Source: Bacillota bacterium
GTDB lineage: Bacteria > Bacillota > Clostridia > Acetivibrionales > DTU013
Direction of reading: 5' to 3'
Assembly: GCA_023399355.1 (NCBI GenBank)
Contig: JAEWQC010000278.1
Location: 1-54,419, forward strand
DNA length: 54,419 nt
Position numbers and translations under genes: made by a program. Position 1 is the first letter of the stretch. Every line of letters starts with the position of its first letter. Below the pieces are notes generated by a model. That model did not search any database, was not told where the DNA came from, and worked only from the letters and a program-made list of their open reading frames with translations. Shown piece by piece: positions 26,071 through 35,624 of the stretch.

Positions 26071-27081
26071 ATGCCGCTAATTGAAGTAAATAATCTGGTA
26101 AAGGACTATAAGCTTAATGTAAGGAAAAAGGGTTTGTTGGGATCAATACATAGTCTGGTGATACCTGAGTACAAAATGAAACGTGCAGTGGACAATATAA
26201 GTTTTTCGATCGAGAAAGGTGAAATGGTAGGCTTTATAGGACCTAACGGGGCAGGAAAATCCACAACGGTGAAAATGCTGACCGGAATTCTGGTGCCCAC
26301 TGCTGGTTCTATTTCCATAGGCGGTTTATGCCCTCACAAGGACAGGAAAAAGAATGCTTTTCGCCTTGGTGTGGTTTTTGGCCAAAGAAGCCAGTTGTGG
26401 TGGGATTTACCTGCCGCCGATACTTTTGATCTTCTGAAATACATATATAAGATACCGGACAAAACTTTTAAAAAGAACATGAGCATTTTTAATGAATTAT
26501 TAGGAATTAACGATTTCATGTCCCAATCTGTGAGACAACTCAGCCTTGGACAGAGGATGAGGGCAGATATTGCAGCTGCAATGCTCCATGATCCGGAAAT
26601 CATTTTTTTCGATGAGCCTACCATTGGGCTTGATGTCATAGCAAAGGAAAAGATTCGTGAATTCATAAAGTTCATCAATAAGGAAAAGGGCACTACAATG
26701 CTGTTTACAACACATGACATGCAGGATATAGAAAAGACTTGCCAGAGGATGATTATCATAGATTCGGGTGTGACAATTTACGACGGCACAGTTGAGCAGA
26801 TAAAGGAACAGTATGGCACGAGCAGAACTCTGGTGGTGGATTTCACGGATAAATTGGGAACGATAGAGATACCTGGAGTTGAGGTGGTTGAAGAAAAAGG
26901 AAACAAGAAAAGGTTTCGCTTTCAAAAGGATGAGATCCAGGTATCCAGCCTGATATACGAATTGAACCAAAAATACGGCATCGTTGATCTTACAATCCAG
27001 GAGCCTGAAATTGAGGGAATCATAAGGGAAATTTATCAGGGAGGAATTAAGTTCAATGAGAGTCTATGTGGAGTTTGCTAA
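26071..27081 (+). CDS. ABC-2 type transporter ATP-binding protein
   Basis: The cytoplasmic ATPase of 336 residues has Walker A GPNGAGKST, signature LSLGQRMRADIAAA and Walker B IIFFDEPTIGLD, followed by the switch His in TTHDM. An ATG at 26053 lies inside the upstream tandem repeat and lacks a ribosome binding site. The ATG at 26071 follows GAAGGG at 8 bases and was chosen. It overlaps the next permease gene by 26 bases. ATPases of this subgroup work with two DUF990-type permeases, here the next two genes, and export drugs or natural products. It probably exports or gives resistance to the product of the downstream biosynthetic genes. Confidence 0.92.
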   Translation: MPLIEVNNLVKDYKLNVRKKGLLGSIHSLVIPEYKMKRAVDNISFSIEKGEMVGFIGPNGAGKSTTVKMLTGILVPTAGSISIGGLCPHKDRKKNAFRLGVVFGQRSQLWWDLPAADTFDLLKYIYKIPDKTFKKNMSIFNELLGINDFMSQSVRQLSLGQRMRADIAAAMLHDPEIIFFDEPTIGLDVIAKEKIREFIKFINKEKGTTMLFTTHDMQDIEKTCQRMIIIDSGVTIYDGTVEQIKEQYGTSRTLVVDFTDKLGTIEIPGVEVVEEKGNKKRFRFQKDEIQVSSLIYELNQKYGIVDLTIQEPEIEGIIREIYQGGIKFNESLCGVC

Positions 27082-27844
27082 AAAAGCCTTCCAGAATAAC
27101 ATTACCTACAGGGCGGATTATATAGCAGGTGTGATCAATGCAATCGTAATGATTTTTGTCAATATTTCTATCTGGAAAGCAATATACGAAGATGAGCAGA
27201 CTGTTGAGGGTGTCCAGTTCAAGATTCTTATAACCTATGTGGTTCTGGCATTTCTCATGCAGTGTATCTATGGCATGGAAGAATATTTTATAGAAACAAA
27301 GGTCAGATCAGGATCGATCAGTCTGGATTTATTGAAGCCTATCAGCTTCAGCGGTTATATTTTCTCATACAATGTGGGTATCCTGGTGTTCAGGGTGCTT
27401 ATGCAGCTGATTCCCGCCCTGCTCGTATCCATTATTCTGTTCGGCATGCTGCCTCCCTTTAATCTCACCATGCTGGCTTATTTCTTTCTCAGTCTTGTCT
27501 TAGGGTACCTTGTGTTGTACAATTTGAACTTTATTGTATGGATAAGCTCATTTTGGTTCTATTGGTCATTCAGTCTGGTAACTATAAAGGATACGGCGGT
27601 AATGATCCTGTCGGGAGCTTTGCTGCCGCTTTGGTTCATGCCTCAGGCAATGGTGGATTTTATAAACCTGACTCCATTTGCTTCCATATATTATGTTCCC
27701 ATTTCCATATATCTGGGGCAGGTTCCTCCGGACGAAATTATTATTGTGCTTGTCAAACAGGTAATCTGGGCAGGGCTTCTATTTGTCATAGGGAAGCTTC
27801 TGTGGAGCACTGCATTGAAAAAACTGGTGGTACAAGGGGGATAA
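27056..27844 (+). CDS. ABC-2 family permease 1 (DUF990 type)
   Basis: The 262-residue protein has six predicted membrane segments and the ABC2_membrane_6-like pattern of an N-terminal F-A-K-K-A-F-Q helix, a first periplasmic-face helix and a GALLPLWFMPQAM turn before the last helices. It is translated from inside the ATPase gene, and the next permease begins 3 bases after its stop. The pair of permeases forms the membrane channel of the exporter. Confidence 0.88.
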   Translation: MRVYVEFAKKAFQNNITYRADYIAGVINAIVMIFVNISIWKAIYEDEQTVEGVQFKILITYVVLAFLMQCIYGMEEYFIETKVRSGSISLDLLKPISFSGYIFSYNVGILVFRVLMQLIPALLVSIILFGMLPPFNLTMLAYFFLSLVLGYLVLYNLNFIVWISSFWFYWSFSLVTIKDTAVMILSGALLPLWFMPQAMVDFINLTPFASIYYVPISIYLGQVPPDEIIIVLVKQVIWAGLLFVIGKLLWSTALKKLVVQGG

Positions 27845-27847
27845 TCC

Positions 27848-28684
27848 ATGAAAAAGACCTCATTATACAGCATGTCTGAATTATTTGTTTTATTGCTTGT
27901 ATACTCGAAACTTTGCCTGAAAAGAACTCTTGAATACAAATTTGACAAGACTTTTACCATGATTGCTATTTTCTGCAGGGAAATGATAAGTGTGGTGGTC
28001 ATGTTTCTCATTCTTACCAGATTCGTTCAGATCAAAGGATGGGACTACAGGGAAATGTTCTTCCTATACAGTTTTCTGTTTTTATCCTACAGTATTTTTG
28101 TATTTTTCTTTGCCGGCCTGAGAGATTTTGCCGAAATGATATATTCAGGGGAATTTGACAGATTTTTAACCAGACCACTGGATCTTATGTATCAGATCAT
28201 AGCCGCCAAGATTGACTTCAGTGCGACTTTAGGACATGGAATAGTAGGGGTCATCCTGTTTGTAAATACTGCTTTTTCGGTAGGGATAGAATGGAATGCT
28301 CAAAATATTTTGTATTATATTATCGCTCTAGTAAGCGGAGCAGTCATACAGGCTTCCATATTTTTATTTGCAGCTTGTTTCAGCTTTTGGACTTTTAAAA
28401 CCGATAACCTGAGGAACATGGTATTCTTCAATGCAAGAAGGATTTCAGGCTATCCAATGAGCTTTTATCCGGGAATAATACAAAAGTTGATTATGTATGT
28501 CATTCCTTTTGCTTTTGTAAACTATTTCCCTGCACAATTCTTTCTTAAAAAACCTGAAATGTCTTCGTTCTGGAGCGGATATCTTTACTTTGCTCCCATA
28601 GTGGCGGCAATCATGTTTGTGCTGGTCTATCTATTTTGGAAGCAGGGGGTCAGGCGTTATTCCAGCACTGGCACATCAATGTAA
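27848..28684 (+). CDS. ABC-2 family permease 2 (DUF990 type)
   Basis: The 278-residue partner permease has about six membrane segments and the segment SGEFDRFLTRPLDLMYQI, which matches the equivalent GSISLDLLKPISFSGYI of the first permease and the S-G-x-D-x-x-L-x-x-P pattern of this family. It begins 3 bases after the first permease. Its presence as a second distinct subunit supports a heteromeric ATPase2-permease1-permease2 exporter. Confidence 0.88.
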   Translation: MKKTSLYSMSELFVLLLVYSKLCLKRTLEYKFDKTFTMIAIFCREMISVVVMFLILTRFVQIKGWDYREMFFLYSFLFLSYSIFVFFFAGLRDFAEMIYSGEFDRFLTRPLDLMYQIIAAKIDFSATLGHGIVGVILFVNTAFSVGIEWNAQNILYYIIALVSGAVIQASIFLFAACFSFWTFKTDNLRNMVFFNARRISGYPMSFYPGIIQKLIMYVIPFAFVNYFPAQFFLKKPEMSSFWSGYLYFAPIVAAIMFVLVYLFWKQGVRRYSSTGTSM

Positions 28685-28728
28685 ATACCAGAAAAAGTTT
28701 TACAAATATGTTCTGTGAGGTTTTATCT

Positions 28729-30300
28729 ATGAAAAGCTATAAAAATGTGATTGTGTTCGGCCTATTGGTTTTAGCAGCAGCAGTATTTCTGGTAGTGAAA
28801 TTTGTGAACTTTGATGATCTGCTGAAGTCTGCAGGTTATTATGAAGACAAGATCAGCATCATCAGCACTGCGGATATCCATGGGCATATCGTCTACGATG
28901 ATGAGACCGGAGGATATTATTCCCTGGATGAGGTTAGCGTGGAGATGGGTATGCCTCTGATGAAACACATCATTGATGGTATAAAAGCCAAGAATAAAAA
29001 CAATTTGCTTTTAGACTCGGGAGATATGTTCCATGGTACAAACGAGGCGAATATCGAAAAAGGGAAAGGCGTTGTTGAGGTAGCAAATTTGATGGGCTAC
29101 AATGCAATGACCCCAGGCAACCACGATTTCAATTTCGGCTTTGACAGATTGCTGGAGATAAAGTCCCAGCTTAATTTCCCTGTTCTTTCAGCCAATATTT
29201 ATAAAAACGGCAAACCTGCTTTTCAGGAATACAAAATTGTTCAAGTAGGGAACAAGAAAATTGGCCTATTTGGCATGACCGAGACGACGGCCTTACTAAA
29301 TACAAACTCAAAGGATACCAAGGGAGTAACTCTGGAAGACCCTGTAAAGACTGCTTCAAGAATTGTAGCAGAATTAAAAGGGAAGGTCGATGCCATCATC
29401 CTCATCTCTCATCTGGGTGATGACAAAGACAGGAATGTAGTCAAGAAAGTAGACGGTATAGACCTCATACTTTGCGGACATCATCACTTTCTTTATAAAA
29501 AGGCTGTCAGGGTCAATAATACCTATCTTGTTGAAGCGGGAGGGTATAGCACCCATGTCGGACTGGCGGATATGTACTTCAGGAATGGGAAAGTATCCAC
29601 GGTTGCCTGGAGTATCCATAACAGCAAGGATAAAACCAAGGCGGATCCCGCAGCGGACGCGGCAGCACAGAAGTATCATGCGATAGCCCTTGAAGCCAGT
29701 AAAGAGGTTGTTGGCAAGACAAAAGAGAAACTTGATGGATTCAGAGCAAATGTAAGGACAAAAGAGACGACACTCGGCAATGTACTTACGGATGCAATGC
29801 GTGAGATCGGAGAAGCGGATATCGCCCTGATGAACGGCGGAGGAATCAGGGAAAGCATTCCCGCAGGAGATATAAACCTGTATGACATTGGGAAGTCGCT
29901 TCCTTTTATCAACTCCCTTGTAACAATAGAAGTCAAAGGAGACAAAATTTACAGCGCAATTGAAAGAGGGATCAGGTTGTATCCGAATGGCGGATCCAAT
30001 GGAGGCTTCCTCCATGTTTCAGGAATGACTTACCTGTTCGATGCTTCAAAAGCTGCGGGAAGCAGGGTTGTGAGTATAACAAAAGATGGTAAGCCGCTGG
30101 ATAGGAACAAGTATTACAAAGTGGCTACCAATGATTATCTTTATAATGGTGGAGATGGTTATGTGGAGCTTGCAGATGCGACGCTTTTAAGCAAGGGCGA
30201 ACTGCTGAGGGACGTTCTGGCAAAATACATAAAGGAGAAGGGTGAAATCACTGCAAAATTGGAAGGCAGAATAAAGGTTGTTAATGAAAGATACAAGTAA
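28729..30300 (+). CDS. Membrane-anchored metallophosphatase/5'-nucleotidase
   Basis: The 523-residue protein has an N-terminal signal anchor (VIVFGLLVLAAAVFLVVKF). The calcineurin-like metal sites are STADIHGH, LDSGDMFHG, TPGNHDFNFG, ILISHLGDD and LCGHHH, and the 5'-nucleotidase C-terminal domain has MNGGGIRESIPAGDI and a substrate loop YNGGDGYVEL. The frame opens at 28636, but the ATG at 28729 follows GTGAGG at 8 bases and gives the proper anchor. It likely removes phosphate from nucleotides or sugar phosphates outside the membrane. It lies between the exporter and ACP genes. It could dephosphorylate an exported phosphorylated product, a known self-protection scheme, or simply scavenge nucleotides. 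Confidence 0.88.
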   Translation: MKSYKNVIVFGLLVLAAAVFLVVKFVNFDDLLKSAGYYEDKISIISTADIHGHIVYDDETGGYYSLDEVSVEMGMPLMKHIIDGIKAKNKNNLLLDSGDMFHGTNEANIEKGKGVVEVANLMGYNAMTPGNHDFNFGFDRLLEIKSQLNFPVLSANIYKNGKPAFQEYKIVQVGNKKIGLFGMTETTALLNTNSKDTKGVTLEDPVKTASRIVAELKGKVDAIILISHLGDDKDRNVVKKVDGIDLILCGHHHFLYKKAVRVNNTYLVEAGGYSTHVGLADMYFRNGKVSTVAWSIHNSKDKTKADPAADAAAQKYHAIALEASKEVVGKTKEKLDGFRANVRTKETTLGNVLTDAMREIGEADIALMNGGGIRESIPAGDINLYDIGKSLPFINSLVTIEVKGDKIYSAIERGIRLYPNGGSNGGFLHVSGMTYLFDASKAAGSRVVSITKDGKPLDRNKYYKVATNDYLYNGGDGYVELADATLLSKGELLRDVLAKYIKEKGEITAKLEGRIKVVNERYK

Positions 30301-30342
30301 GTATTTAGTATAAATTATAATTTATCGAGGAGTGTTGATTTT

Positions 30343-30594
30343 ATGCAAAAGCAGGAGATTCAAAGTAAGGTTTGTGAGGTTGTAAGCAGGCTTGGACAGT
30401 TCAATAATGATAATGTCCAGGTAGACAGTGATTTAAGAGATAATTATGGGGTCGACTCAATCGTGCTTGTGGAGCTTTTAGTAGAAATTGAAGATCTATT
30501 CGGAATCACATTCGACAGCAGCTTATTAACCTACGAGACATTTTCCACGGTAGGCTCCATTTCAGATTATGTCTGCGGGAGATTGAACCCCTGA
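30343..30594 (+). CDS. Acyl carrier protein 2 (BtrI-like role)
   Basis: This 83-residue ACP has the standard length and motif: YGVDSIVLVELLVEIEDLFG, with Ser39 as the 4'-phosphopantetheine site and acidic helix II after it. GAGGAG lies 9 bases before the ATG. It is followed after 33 bases by the BtrH-like gene. As the carrier in a BtrI/J/K/H-like set, it would hold a Glu- or GABA-derived thioester. The phosphopantetheinyl transferase must be encoded elsewhere, since none is in the window. Confidence 0.9.
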   Translation: MQKQEIQSKVCEVVSRLGQFNNDNVQVDSDLRDNYGVDSIVLVELLVEIEDLFGITFDSSLLTYETFSTVGSISDYVCGRLNP

Positions 30595-30627
30595 TTAACC
30601 TAAAAGGACAGCAAAAGGTGATTGATG

Positions 30628-31785
30628 ATGAATACTTTAACGAATACGGTACCCCGGTATTTCGAGCCTTATGTGAATGATTGCTTTCATAATTCATACG
30701 CTGCCGTACTTCAGCATATGGGCTTAAATCCCGTCCTGATGCTTGCGGATTATCTCTCTTTTATGTATGACAATAAAAGTGAGATGATCGGAGTGAATTA
30801 TTTTTATAGGAGTAATACTTCTGTTGAGTTTACAGAAGAAGAACTCAATACCTCGCTTGAATTCGTTTATCTTCCTGCCACCTCCCATTACGGTTCAACT
30901 GCTGGGATGCATTCGAAAACCAGGTGCAGGGATAGAGTGAACATTGAAATGTATATAGAAGACGATTCCGGGATTGCATACTCACGTTTAAAGGAATTAA
31001 TTGATAACGGGATACCTGTAATAGCAGCCATTGATTTGTACTATATGAATTATCACAGAGCGTATCAGAAGGAACATGGACTGCACTGCATTGTAATAAC
31101 CGGATATAATGAAGAAGAGGGTTATTTTGAACTTTTTGACAAGTTTAAACTTTCAAGCAGTGATTTTGACGGAAGAATCCCCATCAGCGACGTCAATCTG
31201 GGCAGGGTGTCGGATAATCCACTGCCTTCGGAAGAGAAGGTCAAGAGACCTATACGGAATCTTTGGATTGAGATAAAAGCAGATAAGGATTTTAAAATTA
31301 CGCAGGACAAGCTGATGCATGTATTGGAGGAAAGCTGCAGGAGGTTGTCCGGGAAAAAAGAGGTGCTTGGACATCGATGCGGGGTAGAGATGCTGGATGC
31401 TTTCATGAAGGATTTGCTGCTGAAGAAGGAAGAGGAACTGGATGATAAGAGAATCAGCTGGTACAGGAACTATTTGAACTCCTCCTTTAAAGTGATTGCA
31501 CGCAGCCGAAAGCGTTTTATGGCGTTCATGGGGGAGATGGGCGCTATGCTTCCCGAACAACTGGTTTCGGAGGTGTCCGGTTATCTGGATGATTCTTCGA
31601 AGCATTGGGACATCTGTGCCAGTATTGTATTGAAGATGGGCATCAAGAAATCACTTTCCCTTACAGATGATTTGGTCAGGCAGCTCGGCGAGATTCGGAA
31701 TATCGAAAGCGGTATTGCGAACGTGTTGGAAAACTATTTTGACAGACAACGTGATTCAAATAGAAGGAGCAACCTATATGCATAA
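30628..31785 (+). CDS. BtrH-like acyltransferase 3
   Basis: The clearest of three BtrH-like proteins in the window, about 386 residues. The N-terminal half has Cys19 in VNDCFHNSYAAVLQHMG and His in KEHGLHCIVITGYNEEEGY followed by ELFDKF, the Cys-His arrangement of the BtrH_N domain. The C-terminal helices include HRCGVEMLDAF and ARSRKRFMAFMGEMG. ATG codons occur at 30625 and 30628; the latter is best spaced from AAAGGTG. The gene overlaps the adenylation gene by 8 bases. In butirosin synthesis BtrH moves an aminoacyl chain from the ACP to an amino group. Here it would transfer the ACP-bound group made by the BtrJ/BtrK-like enzymes or the adenylation enzyme. Confidence 0.72.
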   Translation: MNTLTNTVPRYFEPYVNDCFHNSYAAVLQHMGLNPVLMLADYLSFMYDNKSEMIGVNYFYRSNTSVEFTEEELNTSLEFVYLPATSHYGSTAGMHSKTRCRDRVNIEMYIEDDSGIAYSRLKELIDNGIPVIAAIDLYYMNYHRAYQKEHGLHCIVITGYNEEEGYFELFDKFKLSSSDFDGRIPISDVNLGRVSDNPLPSEEKVKRPIRNLWIEIKADKDFKITQDKLMHVLEESCRRLSGKKEVLGHRCGVEMLDAFMKDLLLKKEEELDDKRISWYRNYLNSSFKVIARSRKRFMAFMGEMGAMLPEQLVSEVSGYLDDSSKHWDICASIVLKMGIKKSLSLTDDLVRQLGEIRNIESGIANVLENYFDRQRDSNRRSNLYA

Positions 31786-33310
31786 AGAGAATTATTCACC
31801 ATGGAACCTTTTTCTGGAAAGCTGCGGGAAATATCGGGACAACACATTGCTCATATACAACAATAATAAATTCACCTATGGGCAGATATATGACAAGGTG
31901 CTGGAATTCTGCAGCTTGATTGAAAGATGGGATTTTACCATTGGCGGAGTTTTCCTTCCCAACTGTACCGAGTTTATTACCAGCATGTTGGGGTTAAACC
32001 GCCGGAAAAAGGTCTTTGTATCTCTGTCGTACCAGTTTAAGGGTGATACGCTTACCGAGTTGATGAATTATACCGATATTGAGCTTTTGATTACTGATAC
32101 CAAAGGGTATGATGCGATCCGGAATAGTATGGACATGCTGAATGTCAGGATAGTTCTTGTCCTGCAGGATAACGGCAGCTTTATCCACTATGAGATTCCT
32201 GCCAAAAGCAAAAGGGAACTGCCGGGGATTACGGAAGATACTTTCGGGATATGCTTTACATCAGGTTCTACTTCGAAGCCAAAGGGAATTGTATTGTCAA
32301 ACTATGCGATTACCGGTAATGCACTGGCTGTAGCAGAGCATCTCGGATTTTCAAGTGAAGAAAGGACCATTATTCCAAGATCCCTTGCCCAGGCAAGCCC
32401 CATATCCGGGGATGTGCTGATGGCAATCAGCCGGGGCGGCGGCATCATACTTCTGAATAATGTGTTTCATCCTGCTATTTTTCTCAAAGCAATTCAGGAA
32501 CATAAGGCTACAAACTTTTATATCGTCAGGACAATGCTCCTGCAAACCCTCGAGTATTCCCAGCTGAAGAATTATGATTTGAGCTCCGTCAAAAGAGTCC
32601 TTATTGGAGGGATGGTAAATCCTCTTACCATATACCGCCGTGCAGCAGAAGCTTTCCCGGGAGTGAGACTATATAACGCATATGGTACGTCTGAAGCTTC
32701 GGCCAGAGTGACTTTCGGTGAACATGAGGATGTAACCTCTCTGGCTTGTGTCATCGGAAAGCCCATGAGAGGATGCGGCATAAAAATCTTCAAAGATGAC
32801 GGAAGTGAAGCGGCAACCGGAGAAATGGGGGAGCTGTACCTGACCAGTGATTATATGATGGACGGGTATTACAAATCTCCGCAGCTCACCGGTGAGGCGC
32901 TGAGCTCCAAAGGCTTACGTGTCAGGGATCTGGGGTACAAGGATGAAGAGGGGCGTTTTTTTGTACTGAGCAGGAATGACGACATGATCATGCAAGGCGG
33001 CAGCAGGGCTTATCCTATAGATATCGAAGAGGTATTGCTGAAAAATCCTGCAATTAAGGAGGCTGCCGTCATTGGGGTTGACGATGAAAAACTGGGGCAG
33101 AAGATTGTTGCGATGGTGGTTTTAAATGAAGGATGCGAGGCTGAAGTCAAGGATATTTATAAATGGTGCAATTCAAATCTTGAAGACAGGAAAGTACCAA
33201 AGGACATACACATCATCCGTGAAATTCCAAGGAATGTAATTGGGAAAATAAGCAAGAAAGATATTAAAGAACTATATCAAAGCTTAATAGCGAAACAGGA
33301 GGTTGTATGA
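31778..33310 (+). CDS. Adenylate-forming acyl/aminoacyl ligase
   Basis: This free-standing ANL enzyme of 510 residues activates a carboxylic acid as the adenylate and passes it to a thiol, most likely an ACP here. Motifs are the P-loop ICFTSGSTSKPKGIVLS, YNAYGTSEASARVTFG, the hinge RDLGYKDEEGRFFVLSRND and the C-terminal catalytic Lys in NVIGKISKKDIKEL. The start ATG follows GAAGGAG at 8 bases and lies inside the BtrH-like gene. An open frame extends to 31667 but is only overlap with the upstream gene. The substrate cannot be read safely from sequence. The absence of the usual Asp of amino-acid-specific pockets was not testable by eye. Confidence 0.9.
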   Translation: MHKENYSPWNLFLESCGKYRDNTLLIYNNNKFTYGQIYDKVLEFCSLIERWDFTIGGVFLPNCTEFITSMLGLNRRKKVFVSLSYQFKGDTLTELMNYTDIELLITDTKGYDAIRNSMDMLNVRIVLVLQDNGSFIHYEIPAKSKRELPGITEDTFGICFTSGSTSKPKGIVLSNYAITGNALAVAEHLGFSSEERTIIPRSLAQASPISGDVLMAISRGGGIILLNNVFHPAIFLKAIQEHKATNFYIVRTMLLQTLEYSQLKNYDLSSVKRVLIGGMVNPLTIYRRAAEAFPGVRLYNAYGTSEASARVTFGEHEDVTSLACVIGKPMRGCGIKIFKDDGSEAATGEMGELYLTSDYMMDGYYKSPQLTGEALSSKGLRVRDLGYKDEEGRFFVLSRNDDMIMQGGSRAYPIDIEEVLLKNPAIKEAAVIGVDDEKLGQKIVAMVVLNEGCEAEVKDIYKWCNSNLEDRKVPKDIHIIREIPRNVIGKISKKDIKELYQSLIAKQEVV

Positions 33311-34455
33311 TGAAAAGAGAGGAAATATCACTGGAACGTCAGCTTGTGCTTATGACAGCCGTGGAAATGGATGCTTCGCAGGGTGACGAATTGAAGAAAA
33401 TATTGGAAGGCAGTATTGAATGGAATGAAGTAATATACCAGATGGTTACACACAGAACGTTAAATATGTTCCGATACAACCTGAAAAAATTCGACCTTTT
33501 TGATTCACTTGAACAAGAGATCAAAAGGTTGATGAATATGCAATGGGAAGTGTTCGGAGAGAGAAACAACTATTACTTGCAAAAACTTGGGGAGATTCTG
33601 AAGGAATTTGAAAAATATAACGTGATTGTCCCGGTTCTCAAAGGGAACCTTTTGGCAAGTCTGGTCTACCCGGCGATTGAGTCCAGAATATTCAATGACC
33701 TGGATATGCTTATGAAGCTGGATGATGTGGATTCGGTTGTCAAAGCACTTGAAAACCAGGGCTTTATTCAGGGCAACTATGATGAAGAAAATGATGTGAT
33801 TGTTGAGGTGTCAAGGAAAGAGAAAGTATTGCACCAGATGGCAACCCATGAAATACATCAGTTTCTGAAAATCAGTGACAATAAGTTTGCAAAGGTGGTT
33901 GAGGTGGATGTAAACCACGATATCCTTTGGAAAGGGAATTGTCCATACAAAGTCCTGACAAAAGATCTGATTGAGCGGGCAGTGCCGGTGGAGATAAACA
34001 ATACAAAAGGCTACATGCTGGATTATATAGATAACATCATCCAGCTCAGCTGTCACCTTTACAAGGAGGCATGCCTGATGATCTGGATAGCCAGCCTGAA
34101 GGATTTGAAGATTTACAAGTTTGCGGACCTTTACATGTACATCCGGAAATTTGCAGACAAGATAGACTGGAATTTACTGGTCAGCAGAGTTAAGGAATAT
34201 GGACTTGAAAAAATTGTATACTATAACTTCTATTATATTGAACTGATGTTTGGAGAGATTGTTCCCCGGTTCGTTAAGGATAGCCTTAAGCCAGACGATC
34301 TGTCTTACCTTGATGAATACGCTATTGAAAACAAAGAACCTTCAACATGGGAATTTGATTTCTTTACACGGTTGTTTGATGTAAACAGAATTTTAAAAAT
34401 TGACCAAAGTAAAGCGGAAGGCATGACGAGATTTTTAAAAGCAAAATTCGGTTGA
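33307..34455 (+). CDS. Nucleotidyltransferase-fold protein (NTP_transf_5-like)
   Basis: The 382-residue protein has the motif PVLKGNLLASLVYPAIESR (Lys112, Gly113, Arg127) followed by FNDLDMLMKL (Asp131 and Asp133 as metal ligands), and later EVDVNHDILWKG. This is the pattern of the large, poorly known nucleotidyltransferase family often seen in natural product and lasso-peptide clusters. It overlaps the ligase gene by 4 bases; AGGAGG precedes two ATGs, and 33310 has better spacing. It may adenylate or otherwise nucleotidylate a small molecule, for example a sugar phosphate or an aminoglycoside-like group. The real substrate is unknown. Confidence 0.75.
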   Translation: MMKREEISLERQLVLMTAVEMDASQGDELKKILEGSIEWNEVIYQMVTHRTLNMFRYNLKKFDLFDSLEQEIKRLMNMQWEVFGERNNYYLQKLGEILKEFEKYNVIVPVLKGNLLASLVYPAIESRIFNDLDMLMKLDDVDSVVKALENQGFIQGNYDEENDVIVEVSRKEKVLHQMATHEIHQFLKISDNKFAKVVEVDVNHDILWKGNCPYKVLTKDLIERAVPVEINNTKGYMLDYIDNIIQLSCHLYKEACLMIWIASLKDLKIYKFADLYMYIRKFADKIDWNLLVSRVKEYGLEKIVYYNFYYIELMFGEIVPRFVKDSLKPDDLSYLDEYAIENKEPSTWEFDFFTRLFDVNRILKIDQSKAEGMTRFLKAKFG

Positions 34456-34488
34456 AAATACAGTCTGTATAGTCAAGGAGTGGATCTC

Positions 34489-35598
34489 ATGGGAAAAAGA
34501 ACTGTGACGATACTTTGTTCCGGTTTCGGACTTGGACTGTATATACCGGGAGTATTGGCAAGCCGCAGGCTGGAGGAAAAAGACATCTCTACGGAGATAC
34601 TGGTATTTGAAAACCTGATCTCGAAAGAAAAGAGGGATACGATCCTTAAGAGCCGGAAAGCATGCCATGATAAATTTTCTGTTGCGTTAATGTCGGCAAG
34701 GATGCCTATGGATATTCGGCAGAGCATTGACTTTGACCTGGTAGACGAGTTACTGGCAAGTTGGGCAAAGGATAAAAAACGTGACTTTATCATCCTTTCG
34801 GGACATTGGATTTATGTTATGGAACAGTACAGGGCGAAAACAGCACCTGACACACTAAATGCAGAGATCCTTTATGTCGACTGCGATTTGCCTCCTTCAT
34901 GGAAAAGCCTGAAGCAGCATATGCCTGACTACAATCGGTATTATAATGAGATTTGGCTTTACAACTACGAAAATAGGAAGATACAATATCAGATTCCTAT
35001 TTCCAGGGCCAATCCCATCCTGTATGAACAAAGACCAGAAAGGTTTATTATTCATGGAGGGGGATGGGGAATGGGAACATACCGTAGTAAAATACCCAAC
35101 CTTCAGAATAAAGGCCTGTCACTTGATATTGTCGCATATGAACTGCAGGAGGCCGCCAACAGAAGAGAAGGGGACAGGTGTTTTATGGTGGATCCCTCCT
35201 GGTATGCATGGGATGGTAATAAAAGCGGCTGCTATGAATTTCCTCCATTAGGGGAGATAAAAGTCTCTGAAGAACCGGTATTTAGAAATAAAAAAGAGTA
35301 TCATGACCTTTTCGATCTGGCAAGAGAAGCAAAAGCGATCATAGGCAAGCCGGGTGCAGGGACGTTGATGGACTCCCTGTCCGCTGCCACGCCTATTATT
35401 ATGCTGGAACCTTTCGGAGATCATGAAAAAATGAATGCCTCACTATGGGAACAGTTGGGTTATGGCATCTCATACGACAAATGGGAGAATTTGAATTTCT
35501 CCGCGGAAATCCTGTGTGAACTCCATGAAAACCTTTTGAAAGGTAGAAAATCAGTTCCCGATTATACAGAGAGCTATCAGTGCAGAACAACAAATTAG
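34489..35598 (+). CDS. GT-B fold glycosyltransferase-like protein
   Basis: The 369-residue protein has an N-terminal Rossmann start (RTVTILCSGFGLGLYIPGVL), a middle HGGGWGMG turn and a C-terminal KAIIGKPGAGTLMDSLSAATPIIMLEPFGDHEKMNA segment. That segment closely follows the nucleotide-sugar binding loop of MurG- and UGT-type GT-B enzymes (G-x-G-x-x-x-x-E/D-x-L-x-x-x-x-P). The start ATG follows AAGGAG by 8 bases. Its last 18 bases overlap the longest possible frame of the next ACP. It probably attaches a sugar to the product of the cluster. Donor and acceptor are unknown. Confidence 0.7.
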   Translation: MGKRTVTILCSGFGLGLYIPGVLASRRLEEKDISTEILVFENLISKEKRDTILKSRKACHDKFSVALMSARMPMDIRQSIDFDLVDELLASWAKDKKRDFIILSGHWIYVMEQYRAKTAPDTLNAEILYVDCDLPPSWKSLKQHMPDYNRYYNEIWLYNYENRKIQYQIPISRANPILYEQRPERFIIHGGGWGMGTYRSKIPNLQNKGLSLDIVAYELQEAANRREGDRCFMVDPSWYAWDGNKSGCYEFPPLGEIKVSEEPVFRNKKEYHDLFDLAREAKAIIGKPGAGTLMDSLSAATPIIMLEPFGDHEKMNASLWEQLGYGISYDKWENLNFSAEILCELHENLLKGRKSVPDYTESYQCRTTN

Positions 35599-35624
35599 AA
35601 CAGCAGGGGAGGTTAAATAAGGAT

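Noticed and set aside
31667..31777. N-terminal extension of the adenylate-forming ligase
   Set aside because: This part is only the overlap with the BtrH-like gene in another frame; the ATG at 31778 has a good ribosome binding site and the correct family N-terminus.
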